DNA of 64,000 nt, taken from Pyrinomonadaceae bacterium. Its GTDB lineage: Bacteria; Acidobacteriota; Blastocatellia; Pyrinomonadales; Pyrinomonadaceae. The stretch spans positions 186,001 to 250,000 of the forward strand of contig JAJQRF010000004.1 of NCBI GenBank assembly GCA_021228405.1, given 5' to 3'. Numbering within the stretch: position 1 is the stretch's first letter; each line of letters starts with the position of its first letter. The notes beneath the pieces were generated by a model, which had not been told where the DNA came from, searched no databases, and saw nothing but the letters and a program-made list of their open reading frames with translations. This document shows, piece after piece, positions 28,232 to 36,195 of this stretch. Both the position numbers and the translations under genes were made by a program.

Positions 28232-28750
28232 CTAATTTCTTGCCGGAAACACGCCTTGCGTTGCGATGATAATTAAAACCGTCAGATACGGTTGCATATT
28301 TTCATGCGGTGAATTTCCGCCCGTATTTCCAAGCGGCTGCATCGGAACCGGTCCTGCAAGCGTTGTGTAATACGGTGAACGTCCACGACCTGCCGAGCCA
28401 AAGGTAGCAGAATCGGGATTTGTCGTTGATCCTGACGAACTGCTGCCGTTAAGCGCGTGGGTATGAAAAGGAATCTGGGTCGAAAGAAGCGTTACCGTCG
28501 AAGTTCCGCCCGTTTCACCGAGGACGCGCGGAGTTAATCCGGGTCCGTTGCCCCAAAACATCGGTGCTCTGCCTTGAAAATTAGGCAAGGCAAAAGTTGT
28601 CGTGCCGTTTCCGCCGTAAGTCGTTCCCAGAAGGGAAAAAAGTGCCGTATTTTGTGCGATGCCGATCAATTGACCATCGCAGGTTGCATATCCGCGCGGC
28701 GCAAAGTTGAACCCGACCATTTTAATTTCACCAATAAATGGTTCTGCCAT
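28232..28750 (-). CDS. Phage tail-collar domain protein (Mdp-like), copy 3
   Basis: A 172-residue protein of the tail-collar/microcystin-dependent-protein family. The N-terminal collar domain reads GEIKMVGFNFAPRGYATCDGQLIGI, then ALFSLLGTTYGGNGTTTFALPNFQGR. The C-terminus has the family ending PYLTVLIIIATQGVFPARN. No signal peptide is seen. A GGAGG site precedes the ATG. It is the last of three tandem paralogues (18-base gap to the previous one). No capsid, terminase or other tail genes are present, so this is not a prophage remnant by content. The biological role of such stand-alone collar proteins is unproven. Confidence 0.88.
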   Translation of the reverse strand: MAEPFIGEIKMVGFNFAPRGYATCDGQLIGIAQNTALFSLLGTTYGGNGTTTFALPNFQGRAPMFWGNGPGLTPRVLGETGGTSTVTLLSTQIPFHTHALNGSSSSGSTTNPDSATFGSAGRGRSPYYTTLAGPVPMQPLGNTGGNSPHENMQPYLTVLIIIATQGVFPARN

Positions 28751-28768
28751 TTTATTTTCCTCCTATTT

Positions 28769-29269
28769 TTAGTTACGTGAAGGGAAAATCCCTTGCAACG
28801 CGATGCAAAAGCTAATGACCAAAGACGGTTGAATATTCGGATGCGGTTGGTTTCCTCCCGTTGCGCCCGTCGGTGCCATTGCCGTGTTTGACGAACCTGC
28901 GCCCGAATAAGCATTGTCAGTTGTAAATGTTGACAAATAGCTTCCGTTCGGTGATCCCTGCGACGGATTATTGCTCGATGCGATCAGAATATGTGTATGC
29001 GCAGGAAGTTGCGGCGTTATCAAAGTTACATTTTCAACACCGCTGGTTTGTCCCTGAACGAAACCGCCGCCGCGACTGATCGGAACTCTACCCTGAAAGT
29101 TGGGTAGCGCAAAATTCGTTGTGCCGTTTCCGCCGTAAGTCGTTCCCAAAAGGGAAAATAACGCTTGATTCTGGTTAATGGCAAGCAATTGACCATTGCA
29201 TAATGCCCAAAAACGCGGGGGAAAGTTAAATGAAAACATCTTAATTTCCCCGACAAATGGTTCTGACAT
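28769..29269 (-). CDS. Phage tail-collar domain protein (Mdp-like), copy 2
   Basis: A 166-residue paralogue of its two neighbours, with the collar core FSFNFPPRFWALCNGQLLAI and LLGTTYGGNGTTNFALPNFQGR. The middle segment between the collar and C-terminal cores is the most divergent part, Ser/Asn/Gly-rich. The C-terminus has HPNIQPSLVISFCIALQGIF followed by PSRN. It has an AAAGGAG site and a 16-base spacing to copy 1, so all three are one transcription unit. Sequence divergence between copies suggests old duplications with different targets rather than recent amplification. Confidence 0.88.
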   Translation of the reverse strand: MSEPFVGEIKMFSFNFPPRFWALCNGQLLAINQNQALFSLLGTTYGGNGTTNFALPNFQGRVPISRGGGFVQGQTSGVENVTLITPQLPAHTHILIASSNNPSQGSPNGSYLSTFTTDNAYSGAGSSNTAMAPTGATGGNQPHPNIQPSLVISFCIALQGIFPSRN

Positions 29270-29285
29270 AATTTAGTTTTCTCCT

Positions 29286-29804
29286 TTAGTTTCTACTCGG
29301 AAAGATTCCTTCCATTGCAATAATAAAACTGACGCATAAAAACGGCATCATATTTGAATGCGGCTGGCTTCCGCCGGCACCGTTAATTGACTGCGAACCG
29401 AGCGGTTGGTCGGTCGGCACACTCTGCACAAACGGAGTCAGCGCACATCCGGCAACAAAACTTGCTGACGGGTTCGGCGATGTACCGTTATTTGAATTTG
29501 CCGCAACCGCGTGTTGATGCGCGGGCATCTGATTCGACGTTAAAGTTACCGTTTCAGAACCTAAAGCCTGTCCGATGACGTATGTGGAGCCGCCCGGCAA
29601 AGTTCCTTGATGGATCGGCAATCTGCCTTGTAAACCGGGTAAACCGAAAGTAGTTTGCCCGTCGCCCCCGTAGGTTGTGCCGATCAGAGCATACAAAGCA
29701 TCGTTTTGCGAGATCGCGACTAGCGCGCCGTTGCAAAACGCCCAACCTCTGGGAGCAAAATTCCCTCCAAACATTCTAATTTCACCTATAAATGGTGTTG
29801 ACAT
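29286..29804 (-). CDS. Phage tail-collar domain protein (Mdp-like), copy 1
   Basis: A 172-residue first gene of the collar trio. The core motif reads GEIRMFGGNFAPRGWAFCNG, with ALYALIGTTYGGDGQTTFGLP following. The C-terminal FLCVSFIIAMEGIFPSRN matches the paralogues. A GGAGG site lies six bases before ATG 29804. Upstream, 116 bases separate it from a same-strand GNAT acetyltransferase gene. In this family the central His (QMPAHQHAV here) coordinates metal in phage fibres; whether that holds here is inference. Confidence 0.88.
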   Translation of the reverse strand: MSTPFIGEIRMFGGNFAPRGWAFCNGALVAISQNDALYALIGTTYGGDGQTTFGLPGLQGRLPIHQGTLPGGSTYVIGQALGSETVTLTSNQMPAHQHAVAANSNNGTSPNPSASFVAGCALTPFVQSVPTDQPLGSQSINGAGGSQPHSNMMPFLCVSFIIAMEGIFPSRN

Positions 29805-29920
29805 ATTTCCTCCATACTTTGTTGAAAGTGTAATTTTTGAACTTATTAATTTAAGCTCAGGGTTATAGTTAAATTATTCATTTTGTTAGATTCCGGTTAA
29901 ACTTCAAGACCGAAATTTGA

Positions 29921-30442
29921 TTAAGCAGTCGCCTGATTCGTTTCCGGCTCGGCTGATGAAGAACCGGATTTCTCATCATTCAAATCCAACTGCCAAAGCT
30001 GATAAACCTCATCACCGCTGACAGGTTTAAAACCGAATCTTGAAAAAATTGAAGCCGATCTGCCTGTTGTTTCAAGATAAATTTGAATTGACTTGTTTTC
30101 CTGCCTTCCCTTTTTCACGATTTCGCCGATCAGTTCGGTTCCGATTCCCTGCCCCCGTTTTGCAGAAGCAATTGTTAAATCCAGAATGCGAATCTCATCA
30201 TCGAAGTCTGCGGTGTAAAGTCTTCCGACATTTTCCCCTTCGACCGATAAGATCAGGAAATCTGCGGTAGGAAATTTTGAAGTGTAATAATTATGCTGGG
30301 CTTGAAACTGCTGAAACAAAAAAGCATTTTTTTGTTCTTCGTTCCAATTTACAAGCGACATTTCTTCGTGCCTTGTTTCTGCATACAAAGCAAAAAGAAA
30401 TTGTTCATCCGCAGTAGTTACGGGGGTTTTATTAATTTGCAT
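29921..30442 (-). CDS. GNAT-family N-acetyltransferase, copy A
   Basis: A 173-residue GCN5-related acetyltransferase. The acetyl-CoA motif A is ILDLTIASAKRGQGIGTELIGE, with the RGQGIG loop for the pyrophosphate. Motif B follows with RSASIFSRFGFKPV. It ends with a short acidic/Ser-rich tail. The second GNAT at 31365-31853 has the same architecture (ETRHEEMSLVNWNEEQKNAFL compares with the copy B N-terminal region), so they are paralogues. It is beside the collar genes and two DUF6916 genes; the substrate is unknown but may be a cluster protein. Confidence 0.88.
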   Translation of the reverse strand: MQINKTPVTTADEQFLFALYAETRHEEMSLVNWNEEQKNAFLFQQFQAQHNYYTSKFPTADFLILSVEGENVGRLYTADFDDEIRILDLTIASAKRGQGIGTELIGEIVKKGRQENKSIQIYLETTGRSASIFSRFGFKPVSGDEVYQLWQLDLNDEKSGSSSAEPETNQATA

Positions 30443-30626
30443 AACCTTAGGGGTTCGGTATTAGTTACTGCAAAAGCTCTTAATGATAAAAAATAACTCT
30501 ACAATCCTATAATGAAAACGGCAGAAAAACAAGAAGAATTTTTTATGAGAAAAACATTTGATTTTTCCGACAGTTTAGATGTAGCCTATTCATAACTTTT
30601 TTCTTCCCATTAGCAGCCGACTTTCC

Positions 30627-31043
30627 ATGAGAACAAACAGACGTATTTTTTTGAAAACCACCGGGTTTTCCGTTATCGGACTGGTTGCAGCAACCGGTTT
30701 ACCAAAACAGATTTTCGGAGCAGATCAGGAATTTGTACTACAAAATCCCGTTTCATTCAGGAACCTGATCGGAACGAATTTTACTTTGTATAAAAACGAT
30801 TCAGCCATCGAAGCCGTTTTGTCCGATGTAAAAGTATTTACTCCGAAAAAATCAGCCGCGGTCGCCAGAACGCCTAAAACTGCCAGTTTCAGACTTATTT
30901 TCAGAGTTCCCGAAGCTGAATCAGAGCAAAACATCTATCAAGTCTTCCATCCGTCAATCGGTCTTTTTAATTTAATGCTCGTGCCGGGTTCGACCGAAAA
31001 TAATCAGCCGACTTTAAGTGCGGTTATCAATAAACTCGCCTGA
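30627..31043 (+). CDS. Tat-exported DUF6916-like protein
   Basis: A 138-residue protein with an N-terminal twin-arginine signal (RRIFLKTTGF, then a hydrophobic stretch, cleavage near IFGAD), so it should be exported folded. The remainder has a small beta-rich domain (FRNLIGTNFTLYKND, KTASFRLIFRVPEAES, YQVFHPSIGLFNLMLVPG) that matches the pattern of the neighbouring protein and of DUF6916. The gene is convergent with that neighbour, and their stop codons abut with no base between them. The function is unknown. Confidence 0.78.
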   Translation: MRTNRRIFLKTTGFSVIGLVAATGLPKQIFGADQEFVLQNPVSFRNLIGTNFTLYKNDSAIEAVLSDVKVFTPKKSAAVARTPKTASFRLIFRVPEAESEQNIYQVFHPSIGLFNLMLVPGSTENNQPTLSAVINKLA

Positions 31044-31352
31044 TTATTCGGTTTTATTTTCAATTAACCGGTTAAAAACGGACTGGTAAAGATAGCCGTT
31101 TTCGCTTTCTTCAATGGGGACGATGAAAATTTCGCCCTCGCCTAGTTCTGTGTGCGCCAATCTGTAAATCTGTTGAGGCAGAAAATAATCCTTCGGACTC
31201 GTGAAAAAGAGAGAAAACATTTCGTATCCGTTTCGCTCTTTATTTTCCGAAACTTCGCTCAACTCGATTTCATAAGGTTCATCGAAGCCCAGAACCGTAA
31301 ATTTCGTATCTTTTGCATTCTTATAAAGTTCGTATTTTAATTGATCCAACAT
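31044..31352 (-). CDS. DUF6916-like cytoplasmic protein
   Basis: A 102-residue protein without a signal peptide. The pattern FTVLGFDEPYEIELSEVSE, then EMFSLFFTSPKDYFLPQQIY and the ending GYLYQSVFNRLIE is that of DUF6916, a small family found beside tail-collar and GNAT genes. It is the cytoplasmic counterpart of the Tat-exported protein encoded convergently. It starts 12 bases after the second GNAT gene on the same strand, so the two are probably co-transcribed. The function is unknown. Confidence 0.75.
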   Translation of the reverse strand: MLDQLKYELYKNAKDTKFTVLGFDEPYEIELSEVSENKERNGYEMFSLFFTSPKDYFLPQQIYRLAHTELGEGEIFIVPIEESENGYLYQSVFNRLIENKTE

Positions 31353-31364
31353 TAATTTTTTTGC

Positions 31365-31853
31365 TTATTTTTTCTCCATCGAAATATATATGTCGTCTTC
31401 GCCGACGATCTCAAAGCCGAGTTTTTGATATAAACGAAATGCCTTCTGATTGTTTTTCTCCACTTGTAAACCGACGGGTATATTGCTTTTTTCAGCTTCA
31501 ATAAATAAATCGCCGATTAGTTGACCGCCGATACCGAGGCTCCTGAATTCGGGCAGAATCGCAATATCGACCAATCTGATCTCATCTTCCGAACGATCGA
31601 CGATCAGCCTTCCGACTTTTTTATCTTCAAACACGATCATCGAAAATTCGGCAGTCGGAAACTGCATATTGTAAGACTGGCGTTGAAAATCGCACTGCAT
31701 TTTCAAAAAAGGTTTGAGCTGTTCGTCGCCCCATCCGGTCGCGGCAAATTCTTCGTTTCTGGTGTAGAAATAGATTTCCTCGACTAATGCGCCGTCTGAT
31801 TCGTGGACGGGAACTAAAACTATATTTTTTCTCACTCGGGACGATTCAGACAT
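31365..31853 (-). CDS. GNAT-family N-acetyltransferase, copy B
   Basis: A 162-residue acetyltransferase paralogous to 29921-30442. Motif A reads RLVDIAILPEFRSLGIGGQLIG, followed by NQKAFRLYQKLGFEIVGED, the usual motif B. The N-terminal region (YFYTRNEEFAATGWGDEQL) matches copy A in spacing. It is the upstream gene of a two-gene unit with the DUF6916 protein. Having one GNAT and one DUF6916 in each half suggests a duplicated module rather than chance neighbours. Confidence 0.88.
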   Translation of the reverse strand: MSESSRVRKNIVLVPVHESDGALVEEIYFYTRNEEFAATGWGDEQLKPFLKMQCDFQRQSYNMQFPTAEFSMIVFEDKKVGRLIVDRSEDEIRLVDIAILPEFRSLGIGGQLIGDLFIEAEKSNIPVGLQVEKNNQKAFRLYQKLGFEIVGEDDIYISMEKK

Positions 31854-31923
31854 ATTTTGTAGTTATGATTCAATAAATTTGAAATAGAATCAAATCGCAC
31901 ATTACATTTTTAAGATTTCAATC

Positions 31924-31953
31924 TTGACTTAATTATAAAGTTTTAAGTATTCT
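31924..31953 (+). promoter_or_regulatory. Likely promoter of the Mn riboswitch-terC unit
   Basis: TTGACT at 31924-31929 and TATTCT at 31948-31953 are separated by 18 bases. The expected transcript start near 31960 would place the aptamer's first stem at the 5' end of the RNA, which fits the riboswitch well. Confidence 0.55.
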
Positions 31954-31964
31954 AATAAGGACAA

Positions 31965-32099
31965 TTTAAGAAGGGGAGTAGATAGCCCGTTCGGTTCGGC
32001 GAAATCGTCAATACGATTAAATAAAAACTAATCCGGTTCGTCGTCGCAAGTATCGAGACCTTCTGTCAAGCAATTTAACTTGCTTGCAGAAGGCTTTTT
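31965..32099 (+). promoter_or_regulatory. yybP-ykoY manganese riboswitch with overlapping terminator
   Basis: The leader contains the conserved GGGGAGTAG box at 31973-31981 and GAGACC at 32055-32060, both hallmarks of the yybP-ykoY class. The closing stem pairs AGAAGG (31969-31974) with CCTTCT (32059-32064). The same CCTTCTG (32059-32065) can instead pair with CAGAAGG (32087-32093), with an inner CAAGCAA/TTGCTTG stem, followed by a T-run: an intrinsic terminator. Mn binding should therefore favour the aptamer and read-through into terC. The class and its Mn ligand are established knowledge; the folding is read from the sequence. Confidence 0.93.
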
Positions 32100-32146
32100 C
32101 TTTTGCGGCAAATCTTTAATTGAGATTAACGGAGGATTTTTATTTA

Positions 32147-33154
32147 ATGACTTTATTTCCATTCGCAGATTACTGGTGGTTTTACGGACTGTTCACACTT
32201 TTCGTCCTTTTTATGCTCGCGCTCGATCTCGGCGTTTTCAACCGCAAGGCGCACGTCGTTTCGTTCAAGGAAGCAACGATCTGGAGCATCGTCTGGGTTT
32301 CGCTCGCGCTCGTTTTCAATTACATTTTCTTTCAATACGCTTCGTATAAATTTGGTGAGGCAACTGGCGGAACGCTCGGACTCGAATTTTTAACGGGTTA
32401 CATTCTCGAAAAATCGCTTTCGGTAGATAATATTTTTATCTTCGTGATGGTCTTCGCGTATTTTTCAATTCCTGCAAAATATCAGCACCGCGTTTTGTTT
32501 TATGGGATTCTGGGCGCGCTCGTTTTCAGGGCGATCTTTATCGCGCTCGGTTCGGCGTTAATGCAGTTTCACTGGGTCATTTACATTTTCGGCGGATTTT
32601 TGGTGCTGACCGGAATCAAAATGTTCTTTGCCAGCAACGAAAAGATCGAACCCGAAAAGAATTTCCTGATTCGTCTTTTTAAGAAATTTATGCCCGTCAC
32701 GCACGAGATCGACGGCAAAAACTTCTTCATTCGCAAAGACGGATTATGGCACGCAACGCCGCTTTTCATCGCGCTTTTGTTTTTGGAAGCGACCGACATT
32801 ATTTTTGCGGTTGACAGCGTTCCGGCGATCTTTGCGGTAACGAAAGAGCCTTTGATCGTATTTACGTCAAATATTTTCGCGATTCTCGGACTTCGTTCGA
32901 TGTATTTTATGCTCGCGGGCGTGATCGATAAATTTCATCTTTTGAAATACGGATTAGCCATCGTGCTGGTTTTCGTCGGTTTGAAAATGGTTTGGCTGAA
33001 CGATGCCTTCGGCGGCAAATTCCCGATTTCCTACAGCTTAGGATTTATCCTTGCAACGATCACGATTTCCGTCATCGCTTCGTTGATATTTCCCCCGAAA
33101 GCGGCAATTGTCAAAGCGGACTTAGAATCGGAAGAACTTCAAACTGAAAACTAA
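32147..33154 (+). CDS. terC: TerC/Alx-family membrane protein (Mn exporter type)
   Basis: A 335-residue polytopic membrane protein of the TerC family, which in several bacteria exports Mn, partly to supply secreted enzymes. ATG 32147 has GGAGG eleven bases upstream; the longer TTG frame before it lacks one. Characteristic pieces are MLALDLGVFNRKAHVVSFKEA, YILEKSLSVDNIFIFVMVF and EATDIIFAVDSVPAIFAVT, with conserved acidic residues within membrane segments. Control by the Mn riboswitch just upstream agrees with a Mn role. A strong terminator follows. Confidence 0.95.
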   Translation: MTLFPFADYWWFYGLFTLFVLFMLALDLGVFNRKAHVVSFKEATIWSIVWVSLALVFNYIFFQYASYKFGEATGGTLGLEFLTGYILEKSLSVDNIFIFVMVFAYFSIPAKYQHRVLFYGILGALVFRAIFIALGSALMQFHWVIYIFGGFLVLTGIKMFFASNEKIEPEKNFLIRLFKKFMPVTHEIDGKNFFIRKDGLWHATPLFIALLFLEATDIIFAVDSVPAIFAVTKEPLIVFTSNIFAILGLRSMYFMLAGVIDKFHLLKYGLAIVLVFVGLKMVWLNDAFGGKFPISYSLGFILATITISVIASLIFPPKAAIVKADLESEELQTEN

Positions 33155-33166
33155 CGTTTGAACTCG

Positions 33167-33200
33167 AAAGCGGAATCGGTTTAATTACAGATTCCGCTTT
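33167..33200. terminator. Terminator between terC and rsmA
   Basis: A perfect 11-bp stem, AAAGCGGAATC (33167-33177) against 33190-33200, with a 12-nt loop and a T-run following on the plus strand. It lies 13 bases after terC. Confidence 0.88.
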
Positions 33201-33244
33201 TTTCGTTTACACCTGATTTTTGAATCAAAAAAATAATTTCCCTT

Positions 33245-34075
33245 TCACTCGACTGAAAACCGCTCTATTTCCGCATAAAGTCTTTTCCATTCCAGGTTTG
33301 TTAATGATTCAGCGCGTCTTTGCGGTTCGATCGCGGCATTTTCCAAAACTTTTTGCCAATCCAAATCCGCCATTTTTTGGACATTTTTCAAATTATTCAA
33401 GATCGTCTTACGTTTTTGCAGAAATGCGAAACTCACGATTTCACGAAATAATTTTTCATTTTCGATCTCGTTTTTTTCCTTCGGTCTGAGCAAAGCGACC
33501 GCGCTCCAGACCTTCGGGATCGGACGAAAAGCTTTTGGCGGAACGTCGAAAAGTTTTTCGGTTTCGAGATAATTTTCGACCAAAACAGTCAAAAAACCGC
33601 GTTCGCTGTTGCCGATCTCAGCCGTGATTCGTTCGACGACTTCGCGCTGAAACATCAGAACAAACCCCGAAAAAACCTCGCGCTGTTCGATCAATTTCTG
33701 CAAAATCGCGGTCGAAATATAATACGGAAGATTGGCGGCGAGCTTGATTTTTTGATTCGGAAAATGAGTTTTTTGCAGTTCGGCAAAATCGATTTTCAAA
33801 GCGTCCGATTCGATCAGATGAAAGTTTGAATTTGCCGGAAACCTATCGCGCAAAACCGCGATCATATCTTTTTCGAGTTCGATCGCGACAACATTTGCGC
33901 CCGAATCGATCAGTTTTTCGGTCAATGCGCCGCGCCCCGCGCCGATCTCGATAACCGCGTCGTTTGCGCATAAATCCAGTGCCGAAATAATCTTGTCGAT
34001 ATAATTTTCATCGACCAGAAAATTTTGTCCGAAAGATTTTTTGGCGAAAGGTTTTTTGTGCTTTTTCTTTTGCAT
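33245..34075 (-). CDS. rsmA: 16S rRNA dimethyladenosine transferase
   Basis: This S-adenosylmethionine-dependent enzyme dimethylates two adjacent adenines in the helix-45 loop of 16S rRNA during 30S assembly. 276 residues. N-terminal KKSFGQNFLVDENYI is diagnostic for the KsgA family. The SAM motif is VIEIGAGRGALTEKLI and the catalytic motif is AANLPYYIST. The C-terminal helical domain is complete. The gene stands alone, convergent with terC. Confidence 0.95.
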   Translation of the reverse strand: MQKKKHKKPFAKKSFGQNFLVDENYIDKIISALDLCANDAVIEIGAGRGALTEKLIDSGANVVAIELEKDMIAVLRDRFPANSNFHLIESDALKIDFAELQKTHFPNQKIKLAANLPYYISTAILQKLIEQREVFSGFVLMFQREVVERITAEIGNSERGFLTVLVENYLETEKLFDVPPKAFRPIPKVWSAVALLRPKEKNEIENEKLFREIVSFAFLQKRKTILNNLKNVQKMADLDWQKVLENAAIEPQRRAESLTNLEWKRLYAEIERFSVE

Positions 34076-34176
34076 CGGGCTTGAGTCTAAACTTTTTAGT
34101 TTGCGGTTTTCAAACCGAATTCTTGTATTTTTCGCTTCGATAGCTTATAAACCTTGAAGAAGTTTTCTGAAAAAAT

Positions 34177-34935
34177 ATGTCAAAGATCGACCTTAACTGC
34201 GATATGGGCGAAAGTTTCGGCGCGTGGAAAACGGGCAATGATTTCGCTCTGATGGATTTTGTTTCATCCGTCAATATCGCCTGCGGTTTTCACGCCGGCG
34301 ATGCGACCGTCATTCGCAAAACGGTCGAAAAAGCCGTCGAAAAAAATATTGCCGTCGGCGCGCATCCTTCTTTTCCCGATCTGCAAGGCTTCGGCAGACG
34401 CGAAATGAAAATATCTGAAACGGAAATTTTCGACCTCGTTCTGTATCAGGTTTCCGCCGTCAAAGGAATCTGCGAAGCATTCGGCGCAAAATTCCGCCAC
34501 GTGAAACCGCACGGCGCGCTTTATAATCAAGCCGCAAAAGATGAAAAAATCGCAAAAGCGATCACCGAAGCCGTTAAAATGATCGATAAAAATCTGATAT
34601 TTTACGGACTTTCGGGAAGTTTTTTGATTTCCGAAGCTGAAAAGATCGGCTTGAAAACCGCCTCGGAAGTTTTTGCCGACCGAACTTATCAGCCTGACGG
34701 AAGTTTAACGCCGCGAAGTTTGGAAAATGCTTTGATCGAAGACGCGGAAACATCGCTGAATCAGGTTTTGCAGATGATAAATTCGCAAACCGTGACCGCG
34801 ACGAACGGCGAAATCGTTTCGATCAAAGCCGAAACCGTCTGCATTCACGGCGACGGGAAAAACGCACTCGCATTTTCCGAAATCATCAATAAAAAACTGA
34901 CCGATGCAGGAATTTCAATCGAAAGTCCGAAATAG
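34177..34935 (+). CDS. pxpA: 5-oxoprolinase subunit A (LamB/YcsF)
   Basis: A 252-residue PxpA/LamB-YcsF protein. Together with PxpB and PxpC it forms the bacterial ATP-dependent 5-oxoprolinase, which opens 5-oxoproline to glutamate. The start KIDLNCDMGESFGAWK is diagnostic. NIACGFHAGDATVIRKT, GAHPSFPDLQGFGRR and HVKPHGALYNQA follow. No pxpB or pxpC is in the window. Four bases downstream starts an NRAMP-like carrier. The same pair (ycsF-ycsG) occurs in Bacillus subtilis, which suggests the carrier imports the substrate or a cofactor. Confidence 0.93.
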   Translation: MSKIDLNCDMGESFGAWKTGNDFALMDFVSSVNIACGFHAGDATVIRKTVEKAVEKNIAVGAHPSFPDLQGFGRREMKISETEIFDLVLYQVSAVKGICEAFGAKFRHVKPHGALYNQAAKDEKIAKAITEAVKMIDKNLIFYGLSGSFLISEAEKIGLKTASEVFADRTYQPDGSLTPRSLENALIEDAETSLNQVLQMINSQTVTATNGEIVSIKAETVCIHGDGKNALAFSEIINKKLTDAGISIESPK

Positions 34936-34939
34936 AAAT

Positions 34940-36118
34940 ATGAAAAAAACTTCGTTAAGATCGGCAATTCTCGGCGCGGCTTTTTTGATGGCGACTTCTG
35001 CCGTCGGTCCGGGATTTCTCACGCAGACGACCGTTTTCACGAAACAACTTTTGGCGAGCTTCGGTTTCGTCATTCTGCTGTCGATCATTCTCGATATTTT
35101 TGCCCAACTCAACATCTGGCGCGTTCTGACCGTAAGCGGAAAACGCGGACAGGACGCGGCGAACGAAACGATCTTCGGGAGCGGATATTTGCTCGCTTTG
35201 CTGATCGTTTTCGGCGGATTGATCTTTAATATCGGAAATATCGGCGGTTCGGCTCTCGGTTTGAATGTTTTGTTCGGATTGCCGCTCGAATACGGCGCGA
35301 TCATTTCGGCAATTATCGGTATCGGGATTTTCCTGTTCAAGGAAGCCGGAAAAGCGATGGACATTTTCGTCAAGATTCTCGGCGTGGTGATGATCCTGCT
35401 CATCGTTTACGTCGTTTTCGCATCACAACCGCCGCTCGGCGAAGCCGTTTTCCGCACTTTTATTCCCGAACAGATCGACGCGAGAGCAATCGTCACATTG
35501 GTCGGCGGAACGGTCGGCGGCTACATCACTTTTGCGGGCGCGCATCGTTTGATAGATGCGGGAATTACAGGCGAAGAATCGCTATCGGAAGTAAACCGCG
35601 CCGCCGTGACGGGCATTTTGCTGACGGCGATCATCAGATTTTTGCTGTTTCTCGCTTCGCTCGGCGTAATCGTTCTGGGAATGTCGATCGACGAAAAAAA
35701 TCCGGCGGCTTCGGTTTTTCAGAATGCGGCGGGAAACGTCGGCTACAAAATCTTCGGTGTCGTCATCTGGTCGGCGGCGATCACGTCGGTCATCGGCGCG
35801 GCTTACACTTCGGTTTCGTTTCTCAAAACTTTTCACGAAAAGCTCGAAACCAACGCGAAAACTCTGACGATCATCTTCATAATTTTTTCGACCGCCGTGT
35901 TTTTATATTTCGGAAATCCCGTTAAAATCCTTGTCTGGGCGGGAACGATTAACGGATTTATTCTTCCCGTCGGGCTTGCGCTGATCTTACTTGCGTCGCG
36001 CAAAAAATCCATTATCGGCGAATATCGGCATCCGCTTTGGCTCGAAATTTCGGGTTGGCTCGTCGTTTCGGTGATGTTCGGCTTTTCTTTACAAACTCTT
36101 TACAATAATCTCGGTTAA
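34940..36118 (+). CDS. NRAMP-related transporter (YcsG-like)
   Basis: A 392-residue integral membrane protein with about eleven hydrophobic segments. The overall pattern (AAFLMATSAVGPGFLTQT in segment 1) is that of the NRAMP-related YcsG group. The canonical metal ligands are absent: the DPGN of segment 1 and the methionine motif of segment 6 (MPH) are not seen, the latter being replaced by FAGAHRLID. A divalent-metal substrate is therefore doubtful, and an organic substrate connected with 5-oxoproline is a reasonable guess. ATG 34940 is four bases after the pxpA stop; a longer frame overlapping pxpA is less likely. Confidence 0.86.
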   Translation: MKKTSLRSAILGAAFLMATSAVGPGFLTQTTVFTKQLLASFGFVILLSIILDIFAQLNIWRVLTVSGKRGQDAANETIFGSGYLLALLIVFGGLIFNIGNIGGSALGLNVLFGLPLEYGAIISAIIGIGIFLFKEAGKAMDIFVKILGVVMILLIVYVVFASQPPLGEAVFRTFIPEQIDARAIVTLVGGTVGGYITFAGAHRLIDAGITGEESLSEVNRAAVTGILLTAIIRFLLFLASLGVIVLGMSIDEKNPAASVFQNAAGNVGYKIFGVVIWSAAITSVIGAAYTSVSFLKTFHEKLETNAKTLTIIFIIFSTAVFLYFGNPVKILVWAGTINGFILPVGLALILLASRKKSIIGEYRHPLWLEISGWLVVSVMFGFSLQTLYNNLG

Positions 36119-36195
36119 TCTACTGAAACTTTTCAGACAAATTACGCATCTTAAACAGCAAGTATTTTCCAAAATTTTGAAAGGACTTTGTTGTT

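Noticed and set aside
28232-29804. Prophage remnant
   Set aside because: Only collar-domain genes are present, without capsid, portal, terminase, lysis or integrase genes.
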